Positions 33,244 to 41,534 of a DNA stretch of 64,000 nucleotides are shown here, one piece after another. Position 1 is the stretch's first letter; each line of letters begins with the position of its first letter. The translations under genes and the position numbers were made by a program. This DNA is from Clostridium sporogenes. GTDB taxonomy: Bacteria; Bacillota; Clostridia; Clostridiales; Clostridiaceae. The stretch is from positions 3,596,001 to 3,660,000 of the forward strand of contig NZ_CP011663.1 in assembly GCF_001020205.1 (NCBI RefSeq), given 5' to 3'. The notes under the pieces were generated by a model. The model made no database searches. It saw nothing but the letters and a program-made list of their open reading frames with translations, and was not told the origin of the DNA.

Positions 33244-34140
33244 TTACACATATATCTTTCCTTCAATTCTTCTATCATATTGACTCCAAGTATTTTCCTC
33301 TACATCCTTTTTTACTATGGCAATTTTATTCATATTAGCATCTATATAATCTGCATAATGAACTATATAGCTTTCTTCTAATTTTGGGGATCTTGGAGAA
33401 CCATATTCTACTTTTCCATGATGCTGAATTATACAGGCTTTTACTCTTTGTTTGAAATCTTCATTATATGCTTCTGCATTATGATTAAATGCTCTTTCAA
33501 GCATTTCTACACCTATAACTATATGTCCTTCCATTTCTCCTTTTAATGTATAAGTAAAGGGACCACTAGTACTTAATTCTTCTGTTTTCCCTATATCATG
33601 GAGTTTGGCTGCTAATATAACCAATTCTTTATTCTTAACATTATATCTATAACATAACATTTTAGCTAAATACATTACATTCAATGTATGTTCTGCTAAT
33701 CCACCTATATAATTATGATGTTGACTTACTCCACCTATTCCTCTTTTAAATTTCTCTAAAAATTCTTGATCTTTAAAAAAATAATTATTTAGTTCTATAC
33801 ACTCCTTGCTCTTAAATTCATCTTTTGATATTTCTTCTATTTCGTTCATTATTTCTTCTATAGGCCTATCTACAGTAGGTAAAAAATCTTCTAATAAAAA
33901 TTTTCCTATTTTTTTAAAATTTAATATTTCACTATTATTAGAAAATGTAAAATTGCATTCTATAACATCTCCTGCATCCAGAACAGCTTTTTTATCTAAA
34001 ATTTTAACTTTAATATCTCCAGTTCTATCTCCTATATAAGCTATAATGCTATCTCCATCTTTGTATATTTTTTTTAGTATCATAAATTGAGAATTTATTT
34101 TTTCACCGGGCTTTACTTCCTTTATGTATATTTTTTTCAT
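33244..34140 (-). CDS. yhaM: YhaM-family 3'-5' exoribonuclease (OB fold + HD domain)
   Basis: This 298-residue protein resembles YhaM/CBF1, a 3'-5' exonuclease active on RNA and single-stranded DNA. The N-terminal OB-fold (about 1-95; IAYIGDRTGDIKVKILDKK) is followed by an HD phosphohydrolase domain. The HD metal ligands are in GLAEHTLNVMYLAK near residue 155 and AAKLHDIGKTEELS near 185. A further histidine is in IIQHHGKVEYGSPRSP near 250. The ATG at 34140 follows AAAGGAGA and is preferred over an upstream in-frame start that would run into the neighbouring terminator. Confidence 0.88.
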   Translation of the reverse strand: MKKIYIKEVKPGEKINSQFMILKKIYKDGDSIIAYIGDRTGDIKVKILDKKAVLDAGDVIECNFTFSNNSEILNFKKIGKFLLEDFLPTVDRPIEEIMNEIEEISKDEFKSKECIELNNYFFKDQEFLEKFKRGIGGVSQHHNYIGGLAEHTLNVMYLAKMLCYRYNVKNKELVILAAKLHDIGKTEELSTSGPFTYTLKGEMEGHIVIGVEMLERAFNHNAEAYNEDFKQRVKACIIQHHGKVEYGSPRSPKLEESYIVHYADYIDANMNKIAIVKKDVEENTWSQYDRRIEGKIYV

Positions 34141-34170
34141 TGTATCAGCTCTCCTTTTATATTTTGTAAA

Positions 34171-34203
34171 AAAATAAAGGTAATATGAAATCACCTTTAT
34201 TTT
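34171..34203 (-). terminator. Intrinsic terminator of the small SASP-like gene
   Basis: AAAATAAAGGT at 34171-34181 pairs with ACCTTTATTTT at 34193-34203 and is followed by a T-run on the minus strand. It lies immediately after the stop at 34209, leaving only 30 bases before the yhaM start. Confidence 0.75.
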
Positions 34204-34208
34204 TTATC

Positions 34209-34361
34209 TTATTTACTTTTTTTATTCTTCCCTAATTTTTTAGATTCATTAGAAACTCCCAACTCATTTGAAGTTTCTATTTTCATTTCAGCTAATTCCT
34301 TTTTAGTCTTTTGTCCTGCTTTTTTATTATTTTTACTATTTTTATTATTCTTATGTGCCAT
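34209..34361 (-). CDS. Small Lys/Asn-rich protein, SASP-like
   Basis: This 50-residue gene starts at the ATG at 34361 after a GGGAGG ribosome site. The first 20 residues are almost all Lys and Asn. The centre, ELAEMKIETSNELGVS, recalls the N-terminal helix of alpha/beta-type small acid-soluble spore proteins (LNQMKYEIASELGV), including the region cut by the germination protease. The second conserved SASP half is missing. A minor spore protein that coats DNA is therefore possible but not proven. It has its own terminator. Confidence 0.6.
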   Translation of the reverse strand: MAHKNNKNSKNNKKAGQKTKKELAEMKIETSNELGVSNESKKLGKNKKSK

Positions 34362-34499
34362 ATTATTATACCTCCCATATAATAATAGTTTTTATATGTT
34401 TATTTTAACCACTATTAGTAAATATATTAGAAGTATAAGAAAATAAAATTTAAATAAGATTTATTTTATGCTATATTATTCAAAACTGCTAATTTATCA

Positions 34500-35261
34500 T
34501 TATTCCCTTTCTTTTTTCATAATATTGTATATAAAAAATATAGACAAAATCATGCCTGCTATACTCATTAATTGTGCTACTCTTATAGATCCTAAATATA
34601 AACTATCCGTTCTTAAACCCTCTATAAAAAATCTTCCTAAAGAATATAATCCTATGTAACACATAAAAACTATACCTTTCTTATTTGTCTTTTTCAAAAG
34701 ATAAATAAGAAAAATACATACTATAAAATTCCAAATTGACTCATACAAAAATGTTGGATGATAGTAAGTCCCTTCTATAAACATTCCTTTTTGTATAAAC
34801 TCTGGAAATTTACTTATAAATTCTTTTGTAACAGGCCCTCCATGAGCCTCTGAATTCAAAAAATTTCCCCACCTTCCAATGGCTTGCCCTAGTATTATAG
34901 AAGGTGCAGCTACATCTACATATTTAAAAAAACTTTCCTTTCTGTATTTTAGGTATATATATACTGCCAATACTCCAAAAATGATTCCTCCATGAATGGC
35001 TAAACCACCCTGTCTTATGTTAAAAATATCAATTAAATTATCCTTATAATCCTCAAATTCAAAAATTACATAATATAATCTAGCTCCTATAATAGCTGAT
35101 GGAAAAGCTATTAAAAACATATTTATGAATTCATCATAACTTGCCTCTCTTATTTTACAACTATACATAGCCAATAGTAGAGCTAAAGCTGCACCTACAG
35201 ATATTATTACACCATACCACCTAATTGCTAAATTTCCTACATGAAATGCTGTTGGATTCAT
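34500..35261 (-). CDS. lgt: Prolipoprotein diacylglyceryl transferase
   Basis: Lgt transfers diacylglycerol from phosphatidylglycerol to the lipobox cysteine of prolipoproteins in the membrane. The 253-residue protein has about seven hydrophobic helices. The family signature is at IGRWGNFLNSEAHGG near residues 130-144, where the arginine and asparagine are catalytic or binding residues, and GGLAIHGGIIFGVLAVY lies near 85-101. The window also contains a lipoprotein that would be a substrate (46811-48046). An AAAGGTG ribosome site precedes the ATG. Confidence 0.95.
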   Translation of the reverse strand: MNPTAFHVGNLAIRWYGVIISVGAALALLLAMYSCKIREASYDEFINMFLIAFPSAIIGARLYYVIFEFEDYKDNLIDIFNIRQGGLAIHGGIIFGVLAVYIYLKYRKESFFKYVDVAAPSIILGQAIGRWGNFLNSEAHGGPVTKEFISKFPEFIQKGMFIEGTYYHPTFLYESIWNFIVCIFLIYLLKKTNKKGIVFMCYIGLYSLGRFFIEGLRTDSLYLGSIRVAQLMSIAGMILSIFFIYNIMKKERE

Positions 35262-35326
35262 TTATATCACCTTTATTCTATATATTTTATATGGTAATTA
35301 TACTATAAATAGCATATGAATAAAAA

Positions 35327-35369
35327 TTTTATGATTAAAATTTAATAAATATTAATTTTAATCATAAAA
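35327..35369 (-). terminator. 16-bp hairpin, probable terminator of the metallophosphoesterase operon
   Basis: TTTTATGATTAAAATT at 35327-35342 pairs perfectly with 35354-35369. A T-tract follows on the minus strand. It lies 100 bases after the metallophosphoesterase stop and upstream of lgt. Confidence 0.6.
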
Positions 35370-35468
35370 CTAATATTTATTAAACCCTAACCTTATTATC
35401 CTTTTTAAAGTTTTTATAAAATACTACAAATATTTAATTATTTCCAAGGAAATGTTATAATATTTTAC

Positions 35469-35966
35469 TTACTTATTATAAAAACAAATTTTAGCTTCTA
35501 TTTTATCTTTTTTTAGACTTAAAACTACATAAGAAAACCATCTTTCTCTTATTTTTTTACTTGGTGATCCTGGATTTATAATAAGCGTTTTATTTTTAGT
35601 TTTTATCATAGGTTGATGACTATGTCCAAATAATATAATATCCACATTGTCATCTTTAAAAATATTATAAACTCTCTCTAATGTATTTTTTTCTGTTCCA
35701 TGTCCATGAAACAAACCTACTTTATATCCATTTAAAGTAACTATTTCTTTTTCCTTCAACTCTTGTCTTAATCTACTTCTATCATTGTTTCCCCAAACTC
35801 CTATAACTTTTTTCTTTTTCTTTATTTTTTCTAAAACTCTTATTGAAGTAAAGTCTCCTAAATGAATTATTAAGTCTACATCTTTAAAACATTTATCTAT
35901 AAGTTTCTCTATTTTACTAGTATGCTTATCCATATGAGTATCTGATATAACACCTATTTTGATAAT
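35469..35966 (-). CDS. YfcE/MJ0936-type metallophosphoesterase with AUU start
   Basis: This 165-residue calcineurin-like phosphoesterase belongs to the YfcE family of small phosphodiesterases. Metal motifs are GVISDTH near residue 5, DLIIHLGDFT, GVWGNND, and the late FGHSHQP. The first motif (D-x-H) lies upstream of the first available ATG (35933). The frame is open to a stop at 35976 and contains no ATG, GTG or TTG upstream of it. An ATT at 35964-35966 sits 5 bases after GGAAGGTGAT, so translation probably starts at AUU. Without it the enzyme would lose two metal ligands. It directly abuts the preceding zinc-ribbon gene. Confidence 0.85.
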   Translation of the reverse strand: MIKIGVISDTHMDKHTSKIEKLIDKCFKDVDLIIHLGDFTSIRVLEKIKKKKKVIGVWGNNDRSRLRQELKEKEIVTLNGYKVGLFHGHGTEKNTLERVYNIFKDDNVDIILFGHSHQPMIKTKNKTLIINPGSPSKKIRERWFSYVVLSLKKDKIEAKICFYNK

Positions 35967-35975
35967 ATCACCTTC

Positions 35976-36341
35976 CTACTGCTCTTTACCACAATGGTTA
36001 CAAAAATCAGAATACAAATAAATTTCTTTTCCGCAATGCTTACATAATTTTTTATCACTATATTTTAATTTTTTTTCTCCTAATTCTTTTACTTCCTTTT
36101 TTATTTTTTCTATTGATTTACAATATTTTTTATAATCTTCCTCTACATCCTTCCCTTTGTTATATTTTTTATATACTCTTTTTCCTATTTTTTTATAATA
36201 ATAATCTATCTCTTCCTGTAAAGATTTTATTTTAAATGTTATTTTTGAAGCTTCATATACATTCTCTGATTTTTCTTTTAAGTTATATCCTTCCTTTTGA
36301 ATATTATCTTTTATCTTAGAAAATTTATTTTTAAAAGTCAT
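35976..36341 (-). CDS. Zinc-ribbon protein with helical N-terminus
   Basis: This 121-residue protein of unknown function has a charged helical region (residues about 1-90) followed by a C-terminal zinc ribbon (CKHCGKEIYLYSDFCNHCGK). It starts at the ATG at 36341 after GGGGGG; an upstream in-frame ATG gives an N-terminus that looks untranslated. The ribbon type is common in small clostridial and bacillar membrane-associated or stress proteins. Its stop overlaps the ribosome site of the metallophosphoesterase, so the two are probably co-translated. Confidence 0.75.
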   Translation of the reverse strand: MTFKNKFSKIKDNIQKEGYNLKEKSENVYEASKITFKIKSLQEEIDYYYKKIGKRVYKKYNKGKDVEEDYKKYCKSIEKIKKEVKELGEKKLKYSDKKLCKHCGKEIYLYSDFCNHCGKEQ

Positions 36342-36470
36342 TGTATCCCCCCTTTGTAATTCTATAATATGAGTTATCAAACTTTAATGTACAAATAATT
36401 AATCATAAAAATGATGTTAATCATATAATATATTAATAACATTATAGAAAGATAAGAAAGAGAGGTAACG

Positions 36471-37226
36471 ATGAAAAATTTCCCACTTAACATAGCTCAT
36501 CGAGGTGCTAGTTCTTTAGCTCCAGAAAATACCTTAGAAAGTTTTAAAAAAGCTATAGAGATGAAATGTGATGGAATAGAACTAGATGTTCATATGACAA
36601 AAGATAACCAATTAGTAGTTATACATGATGAATTTTTAGATAGAACTACTAATGGTACTGGATCCGTTAGAAATTTAACCCTTAATGAAATAAAGAAATT
36701 AGATGCTGGAAGTCATTTTAGTAATAAATTCAAAGATTCTAAAATCCCTACTCTTAAGGAAGCATTAGATTTAATAGTTCCTTCTAAAATTTTATTAGAT
36801 TTAGAAATTAAGCAATGGGAACCTGGAATAGAGAAAAATGTGATAACTATGATACAAAATTATAAGTATGAGAAAAAAACCATAATAACATCTTTTAATC
36901 CAATGTCTGTTTTAAAATGCAAAGAAATTTGCAAGGATATTAAGACAGGTCTTTTAGTTTTCTTCCTTCAAAATAACCCTTTGGACATGAAAAAAAAATT
37001 AAAAATAGATTATCTATGCATGGATGTAAATTATATTAAACTACTTTCACAAAATAATATTGATACTTTAAAAAAGAATAATTTAAAAATACTAACTTTC
37101 ACAGTAGATAGAAAGGATGATATGGCATACATGATTAAACATAAAGTTGATGGCATTATAACTAATAAACCACAATTATTGAACTTATTTAAATATAATC
37201 CCTTTAACTTTATAAAATTTAAGTAA
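36471..37226 (+). CDS. Glycerophosphodiester phosphodiesterase
   Basis: This 251-residue GDPD hydrolyses glycerophosphodiesters to glycerol-3-phosphate and alcohol. The TIM-barrel signature starts at once: IAHRGASSLAPENTLESF (residues 8-25), then GIELDVHMTKDNQLVVIHDE (about 36-55), giving the catalytic histidines and metal-binding acidic residues. The C-terminal barrel strands (ILTFTVDRKDDMAYM, VDGIITNKP) are present. No signal peptide is seen, so it should be cytosolic. A GAGAGG ribosome site precedes the ATG, and a bidirectional terminator follows. Confidence 0.93.
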   Translation: MKNFPLNIAHRGASSLAPENTLESFKKAIEMKCDGIELDVHMTKDNQLVVIHDEFLDRTTNGTGSVRNLTLNEIKKLDAGSHFSNKFKDSKIPTLKEALDLIVPSKILLDLEIKQWEPGIEKNVITMIQNYKYEKKTIITSFNPMSVLKCKEICKDIKTGLLVFFLQNNPLDMKKKLKIDYLCMDVNYIKLLSQNNIDTLKKNNLKILTFTVDRKDDMAYMIKHKVDGIITNKPQLLNLFKYNPFNFIKFK

Positions 37227-37234
37227 AAATTAGA

Positions 37235-37297
37235 TAAAAAGGTCTTTCTTTAATAAATCTAATTCATGTAAAATTTGACTAAAGAAAGGCCTTTTTA
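37235..37297. terminator. Bidirectional terminator between GDPD and the chemoreceptor gene
   Basis: An 18-base arm at 37235-37252 (core AAAAAGGTCTTTC) pairs with 37280-37297 (core GAAAGGCCTTTTT) with one wobble. T-runs on both strands let it serve both convergent genes. Confidence 0.8.
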
Positions 37298-37321
37298 TTA
37301 AAATTTGAATTACTTCTATTT

Positions 37322-39328
37322 CTAAATTTCAAATTTATTAACTAATTCATCTAATGTACTTGTTATTTCTTTTAAATCTTTAGCTGTTTGTGAAATACTT
37401 TCCATAGACGCTGTTTGTTCTTCAATGGAAGCTGATACTTCTTCTGTAGAAGCCGCTGACTCTTCAGCTATAGCAGATATTCCTTGTATTGCAGTTAATA
37501 CTTCTTCTTTATCTGAATCTACCTTATTAACATTTTCTACTAGAATTTCTATTTGACTTATTATATCTACTATAGATTTTGTTATGATATCAAAGGATTT
37601 CTTTGATATTTTCATAGCATCATTTACTTCTCCCACAACTTTCTCTGATAAATCCATATTATTTTTTGTATTATCTATTTCAAATTGTATTTCCCTTACT
37701 ATATTTTCTATTTCTTTAGTTGAAATAGATGTTTGTTCTGCTAATTTTCTTATTTCTTCAGCCACAACGGCAAATCCCTTCCCTGCTTCCCCTGCTCTAG
37801 CCGCTTCTATAGCCGCATTTAAAGCTAATAAATTTGTTTGTTCTGCAATAGACTGTATGGAATTTATTATTTCTCCTATAGATCCTGACTTACTAGATAA
37901 CATCTCTACATTTCTACCTAATTCTTTATTCACCCTATTATTTTCTTTAAATTTATCTATAGTTTCTTCCATAGATAATATGCCATTTTGACTATTTTCT
38001 TTAGTTTCCAAAGAGTATGTTTTCACTAAATTCGTACTATTATGTGTTATTTTAATTTCTTCTGCTAAACTAAACAATTTTTCTGACCCATTTTGTGCAT
38101 CTTTAGCCTGATCCACAGATCCCTTTGCTAATTCATCTACTGTTGTTGATATTGCTTCTATAGATTGAACGGTTTCATCCGTAGCTCCATTTACTATTTC
38201 TGAATATTTTAATACATCCTTTGATGATTTTTTTAGTTCTTCTACAATATTTTTTAATTCTTCTCTTAAATCTATAACCGCCCTACCTATTATTCCTGTT
38301 TCATCTTTATATAAAGCTATAGTTTCATAGTTGTTCCTACTAGTTAAATCTAAATCTTTTGTTTCATTTACTAACTCTGTTATTTTTAAAATAGGATCAG
38401 ATATTTTTTTACCTGCATACAGTGCAAAGGCTACTGCTGCTACTAAGGATATTGCTATAACTGATAAAAAACCTATAATAATATTATTTAAAGGTTTTTT
38501 AAACTCTTCTACAGGTACTGAAAATCCTACCGACCAATTTGATGATGGTATCTTACTTCTTGTAAATATTTTTTCTTTATTATCATAGTCTTTTGACTTT
38601 AAAACTTTATTATTGCTAGAATCTAACTGTGCTAAATTTTTTAATTTTCCATCCATAATTTTGCTTACATTAATCACCTTTTCATCTTTAGGTTGAAATT
38701 CTTTATTAGGATGAACAATAAAATCATTATTACTATCTAATAAAAAACCATAACTATTTTTTACTGGTGTTGCTTTTTGTACTAGAGTTTTAAGATAATC
38801 CACAACTACATCCATACCTACAACACCTATTATTTTTCCATCTTTTCTAATGGGTTTAGCTACAGTTATTACCATACTATTAAATTTCTTATCTATATAT
38901 GGAGCCGAATATATTATTCCATTTTTTTCAACAGCTTCTTTATACCAATCTCTTTGTCTACAATCATAATCTTTAGTTGGTATCCATCCATTACCGGATA
39001 TAAATTTTTTATCCTCAAATCCAACATACATACCTATAACGTCTTTATTATCTTTTAATTGACTTTGAAAATAGCTGTATATATATTTTTGATCATATTT
39101 ATTATTATATTGAAAATCTACCACAATTGAATCCATTAATTTAGCTTTAGTTAAAAGCCATCCATTTATCATTTCTGAATATTTTTGAGATGCCATACTT
39201 ACTTTATTTGTAGATTCTGCCATTATGGCTTTATAAGAAAAATAGTAACTTATAGAAGAACATAAAGCTACACTTACTATACAAACTATAGCTATAATTG
39301 TTACTATCTTAGACTTTATACTTTTCAT
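37322..39328 (-). CDS. Methyl-accepting chemotaxis protein with dCache sensor
   Basis: This 668-residue transmembrane chemoreceptor has a first membrane helix at about residues 8-28, then an extracellular dCache-type sensor (about 35-280). The sensor contains the RQRDWYKEA and KPIRKDGKIIGVVGMDV motifs common to small-molecule or amino-acid sensors. A second helix (about 283-305), a HAMP region and a long cytoplasmic signalling coiled coil follow. The conserved hairpin tip is IAEQTNLLALNAAIEAARAG near residues 490-510, where it contacts CheA/CheW. No C-terminal CheR pentapeptide is visible. The ligand is unknown. The ATG follows GGGGGAG. Confidence 0.94.
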   Translation of the reverse strand: MKSIKSKIVTIIAIVCIVSVALCSSISYYFSYKAIMAESTNKVSMASQKYSEMINGWLLTKAKLMDSIVVDFQYNNKYDQKYIYSYFQSQLKDNKDVIGMYVGFEDKKFISGNGWIPTKDYDCRQRDWYKEAVEKNGIIYSAPYIDKKFNSMVITVAKPIRKDGKIIGVVGMDVVVDYLKTLVQKATPVKNSYGFLLDSNNDFIVHPNKEFQPKDEKVINVSKIMDGKLKNLAQLDSSNNKVLKSKDYDNKEKIFTRSKIPSSNWSVGFSVPVEEFKKPLNNIIIGFLSVIAISLVAAVAFALYAGKKISDPILKITELVNETKDLDLTSRNNYETIALYKDETGIIGRAVIDLREELKNIVEELKKSSKDVLKYSEIVNGATDETVQSIEAISTTVDELAKGSVDQAKDAQNGSEKLFSLAEEIKITHNSTNLVKTYSLETKENSQNGILSMEETIDKFKENNRVNKELGRNVEMLSSKSGSIGEIINSIQSIAEQTNLLALNAAIEAARAGEAGKGFAVVAEEIRKLAEQTSISTKEIENIVREIQFEIDNTKNNMDLSEKVVGEVNDAMKISKKSFDIITKSIVDIISQIEILVENVNKVDSDKEEVLTAIQGISAIAEESAASTEEVSASIEEQTASMESISQTAKDLKEITSTLDELVNKFEI

Positions 39329-39473
39329 ATATATTTCTCCCCCAACTTTGTTAAAATAATAATAATATTTATGTTATCGTTTAAATTCTACAAAAATTAA
39401 TACATAAATTACATTTTTATCTTTATTTTTTTATATTTACCATTAATTCATCAAAATTCTAAAAACAAAAAAT

Positions 39474-39505
39474 AAAAAAGTTACTAAATGAATAGTAACT
39501 TTTTT
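39474..39505 (-). terminator. Intrinsic terminator of the reverse rubrerythrin gene
   Basis: AAAAAAGTTACT at 39474-39485 pairs with AGTAACTTTTTT at 39494-39505, with T-runs on the minus strand. It is 18 bases after the stop. Confidence 0.85.
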
Positions 39506-39522
39506 ATAATTATATTTAGATT

Positions 39523-40068
39523 CTATTTAAAATATCTATTTAATAATCCTCTAAATGCTGATCCATGTCTAGCTTCATCTTTACACATTTCATGTACTGT
39601 ATCATGGATAGCATCATAGTTTAATTTTTTAGCTAATGTTGCTAAATCCTTTTTCCCTTGACAGGCACCATGTTCTGCTTCTACTCTCATTTCTAAGTTT
39701 TTCTTAGTACTATCTGTAACAACTTCTCCTAATAATTCAGCAAATTTAGCAGCATGTTCTGCTTCTTCAAAGGCTATTCTTTTGTATGCCTCTGCAACTT
39801 CTGGAAATCCTTCTCTATCAGCTTGACGACTCATAGCTAAATACATACCTACTTCTGTACATTCTCCCATAAAATTAGCTCTTAATCCTTCCATAACTTC
39901 TGGATCTACGTCCTTTGCTACGCCTATTCTGTGTTCGTCAGCCCAAGCCATTTCTCCTTCTACCTTTTCTACAAATTTATCCTTTGGCGCATTACATTGA
40001 GGGCACTTTTCTGGTGCTTCCTCTCCTTCAAAAACATAACCACATATTGAACATATAAATTTTTTCAT
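39523..40068 (-). CDS. Reverse rubrerythrin (peroxide/oxygen reductase)
   Basis: This 181-residue protein has the reversed domain order seen in clostridial reverse rubrerythrins. The rubredoxin-like iron site comes first (CSIC at residues 6-9, CPQC at 22-25). The diiron ferritin-like domain follows (GECTEVGMYLAMSRQADREG, EEAEHAAKFAELLGE, MCKDEARHGSAFRG). These enzymes reduce hydrogen peroxide and oxygen with NADH-derived electrons and protect anaerobes. In C. acetobutylicum the equivalent genes are repressed by PerR. A PerR-box-like sequence is 72 bases upstream here, and perR itself is at 46314. A GGAGGA ribosome site precedes the ATG. Confidence 0.93.
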   Translation of the reverse strand: MKKFICSICGYVFEGEEAPEKCPQCNAPKDKFVEKVEGEMAWADEHRIGVAKDVDPEVMEGLRANFMGECTEVGMYLAMSRQADREGFPEVAEAYKRIAFEEAEHAAKFAELLGEVVTDSTKKNLEMRVEAEHGACQGKKDLATLAKKLNYDAIHDTVHEMCKDEARHGSAFRGLLNRYFK

Positions 40069-40139
40069 ATTAACATCCTCCTACTATAATTTATTTATTT
40101 AAATTTATTTAATTAATCATCTTTCGGACAATTATTATT

Positions 40140-40154
40140 ATATAATAATTATTA
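40140..40154 (-). promoter_or_regulatory. PerR-box-like sequence upstream of reverse rubrerythrin
   Basis: ATATAATAATTATTA matches the Bacillus Per box TTATAATNATTATAA at 12 of 14 defined positions. Its location 72 bases before the start codon fits an operator. The surroundings are almost all A/T, so the match carries limited weight on its own; the agreement with the known clostridial regulon raises it. Confidence 0.45.
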
Positions 40155-40341
40155 TGAATAATCAAGTGTTTTTTAAAATTTATTTTAAATATAAAATAAA
40201 AATCTATAAACCTTAATTAGTCTTATCAATCTTATAAATAATTCATATAGTAAAATATATTACTAACTATACTTATATTTTGTAACAAATTTTAACTACT
40301 AGAATATATTAATGTATTAATAGTAGTTAGGGGGATTTATT

Positions 40342-40413
40342 ATGACTAGAGAAGAGGAATTTGAAATTACAGAAGATGTTATTGAGGAATGCCTACAGGA
40401 ATCTATTGGATAA
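40342..40413 (+). CDS. Candidate 23-residue acidic microprotein
   Basis: A short frame encodes MTREEEFEITEDVIEECLQE plus SIG. It follows a strong ribosome site (AGGGGGA at 40329-40335, 6 bases before the ATG). It contains ten acidic residues and one cysteine. TAACTACTA at 40293-40301 and TAGTAGTTA at 40321-40329 form an inverted repeat whose right arm touches the ribosome site. The gene stands alone in a 590-base gap. Expression is unproven; no family is recognised. Confidence 0.35.
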   Translation: MTREEEFEITEDVIEECLQESIG

Positions 40414-40493
40414 TATATATTGAATTCAAATCTAGCTATATAAATATTTTGTTGTTATAACATATGTTGTTATATAAAGTTTTCAGATTAATA

Positions 40494-40599
40494 AGAGCTT
40501 CTAATTTGTTTTTCATTAAAATATATTATTATAAAATAAAACTAAGTCTGCCTTAATAATAATTTTATATAATATATTAAAAAACAAATAAGAAGCTCT
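40494..40599. repeat. 106-base imperfect palindrome with AGAGCTTCT tips
   Basis: AGAGCTTCT-AATTTGTTTT at 40494-40512 is the inverse of 40581-40599 with one mismatch, and the pairing continues with gaps through the ATATATT tracts. It lies 61 bases downstream of pflA on the minus strand and could be its terminator or 3' structure. The tip resembles that of the palindrome at 31590-31705. Confidence 0.5.
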
Positions 40600-40659
40600 A
40601 AATTTTTATAAATTTATAAGCATTTACTATATTTTAATATAATTATTTAAATATGATTT

Positions 40660-41358
40660 TTATATTGAAATAATTTTCTTTAATTCTTCAAGCTTATCTT
40701 TATTCAAAGGACTTACATTTTTAAGTCTATACTCTATTCCCATACTCTCATATTTGTTCACACCTAATGTATGATATGGTAATAATTCAACTCTTTCTAC
40801 ATTATTAAAAGTATTTATATAATCTTTAAATTTATACATATGTTCTACAGTATCATTTATTCCTGGAACAATCACATGTCTTATCCATAATTTCTTATTA
40901 AGTTTATTTACAATATGCTTAAAATTATTAAATTCTTGCATGGTTTTTCCACAGATATTAATATATTCTTCTTCCTCTATATGTTTAACATCTAATATAA
41001 CTAAATCTACATATCTAAGGATATCTTCATAATCCCCTTTTCCTACTCCTGATGTGTCTAGTACTGTATGTATACCTTGATTTTTAGATTTTTTCAAAAT
41101 TTCTAAAAGAAATTCAGGTTGCATTAAAGGTTCTCCTCCTGAACAAGTTATCCCTCCAACCTGTTTAAAATATGGCTTATATCTTGATACTTTTTTTAAT
41201 ACTTCATCACTACTAATTTCTATACCAGCATTTAAATCCCATGTATCTGGATTATGACAATAAATACATCTTAATTGACAGCCTTGAAAAAATACTACTA
41301 CTCTAATACCTGGACCATCTACAAGTCCCATAGTTTCTATTGAATGAATTTTACCCAT
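40660..41358 (-). CDS. pflA: Pyruvate formate-lyase activating enzyme
   Basis: PflA is the radical SAM enzyme that abstracts hydrogen from the PFL glycine. The 232-residue length is that of the short activases without ferredoxin insert. The radical SAM motif is CQLRCIYC (near residues 28-35), followed by GGITCSGGEPLMQPEF (SAM binding). The C-terminal VELLPYHTLGVNKYE is typical. It follows pflB after 176 bases that contain a 14-bp hairpin, which may keep activase levels below enzyme levels. An AAGGAGA ribosome site precedes the ATG. Confidence 0.95.
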   Translation of the reverse strand: MGKIHSIETMGLVDGPGIRVVVFFQGCQLRCIYCHNPDTWDLNAGIEISSDEVLKKVSRYKPYFKQVGGITCSGGEPLMQPEFLLEILKKSKNQGIHTVLDTSGVGKGDYEDILRYVDLVILDVKHIEEEEYINICGKTMQEFNNFKHIVNKLNKKLWIRHVIVPGINDTVEHMYKFKDYINTFNNVERVELLPYHTLGVNKYESMGIEYRLKNVSPLNKDKLEELKKIISI

Positions 41359-41384
41359 ATTAAATCTCCTTATGAAGTAATTAT

Positions 41385-41423
41385 AATACTCAGATGAAAG
41401 GTATTACTCTTCATCTGAGTATT
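41385..41423 (-). other. 14-bp hairpin between pflB and pflA
   Basis: AATACTCAGATGAA at 41385-41398 pairs perfectly with TTCATCTGAGTATT at 41410-41423. It ends about 16 bases before the pflA ribosome site, with only a weak T-content following. A partial terminator or processing site would explain a lower level of activase than enzyme. Confidence 0.5.
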
Positions 41424-41534
41424 AAAAACTTATCTATGTTTATAGTGTCCTTATATACAGTATAAAAAACTATAATATATATCTTCTAAAAAGACTGGCA
41501 ACATTAATTCTAATAATCATAACATAAAAATAAT

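Noticed and set aside
33046..33244. Purine riboswitch before the purine permease
   Set aside because: The conserved loop and junction sequences of the purine aptamer are not present; the gap holds a promoter, a PurR-like box and a terminator.
35469..35933. Metallophosphoesterase starting at the ATG at 35933
   Set aside because: This start removes the GVISDTH metal motif and has no ribosome site; the AUU start explains both.
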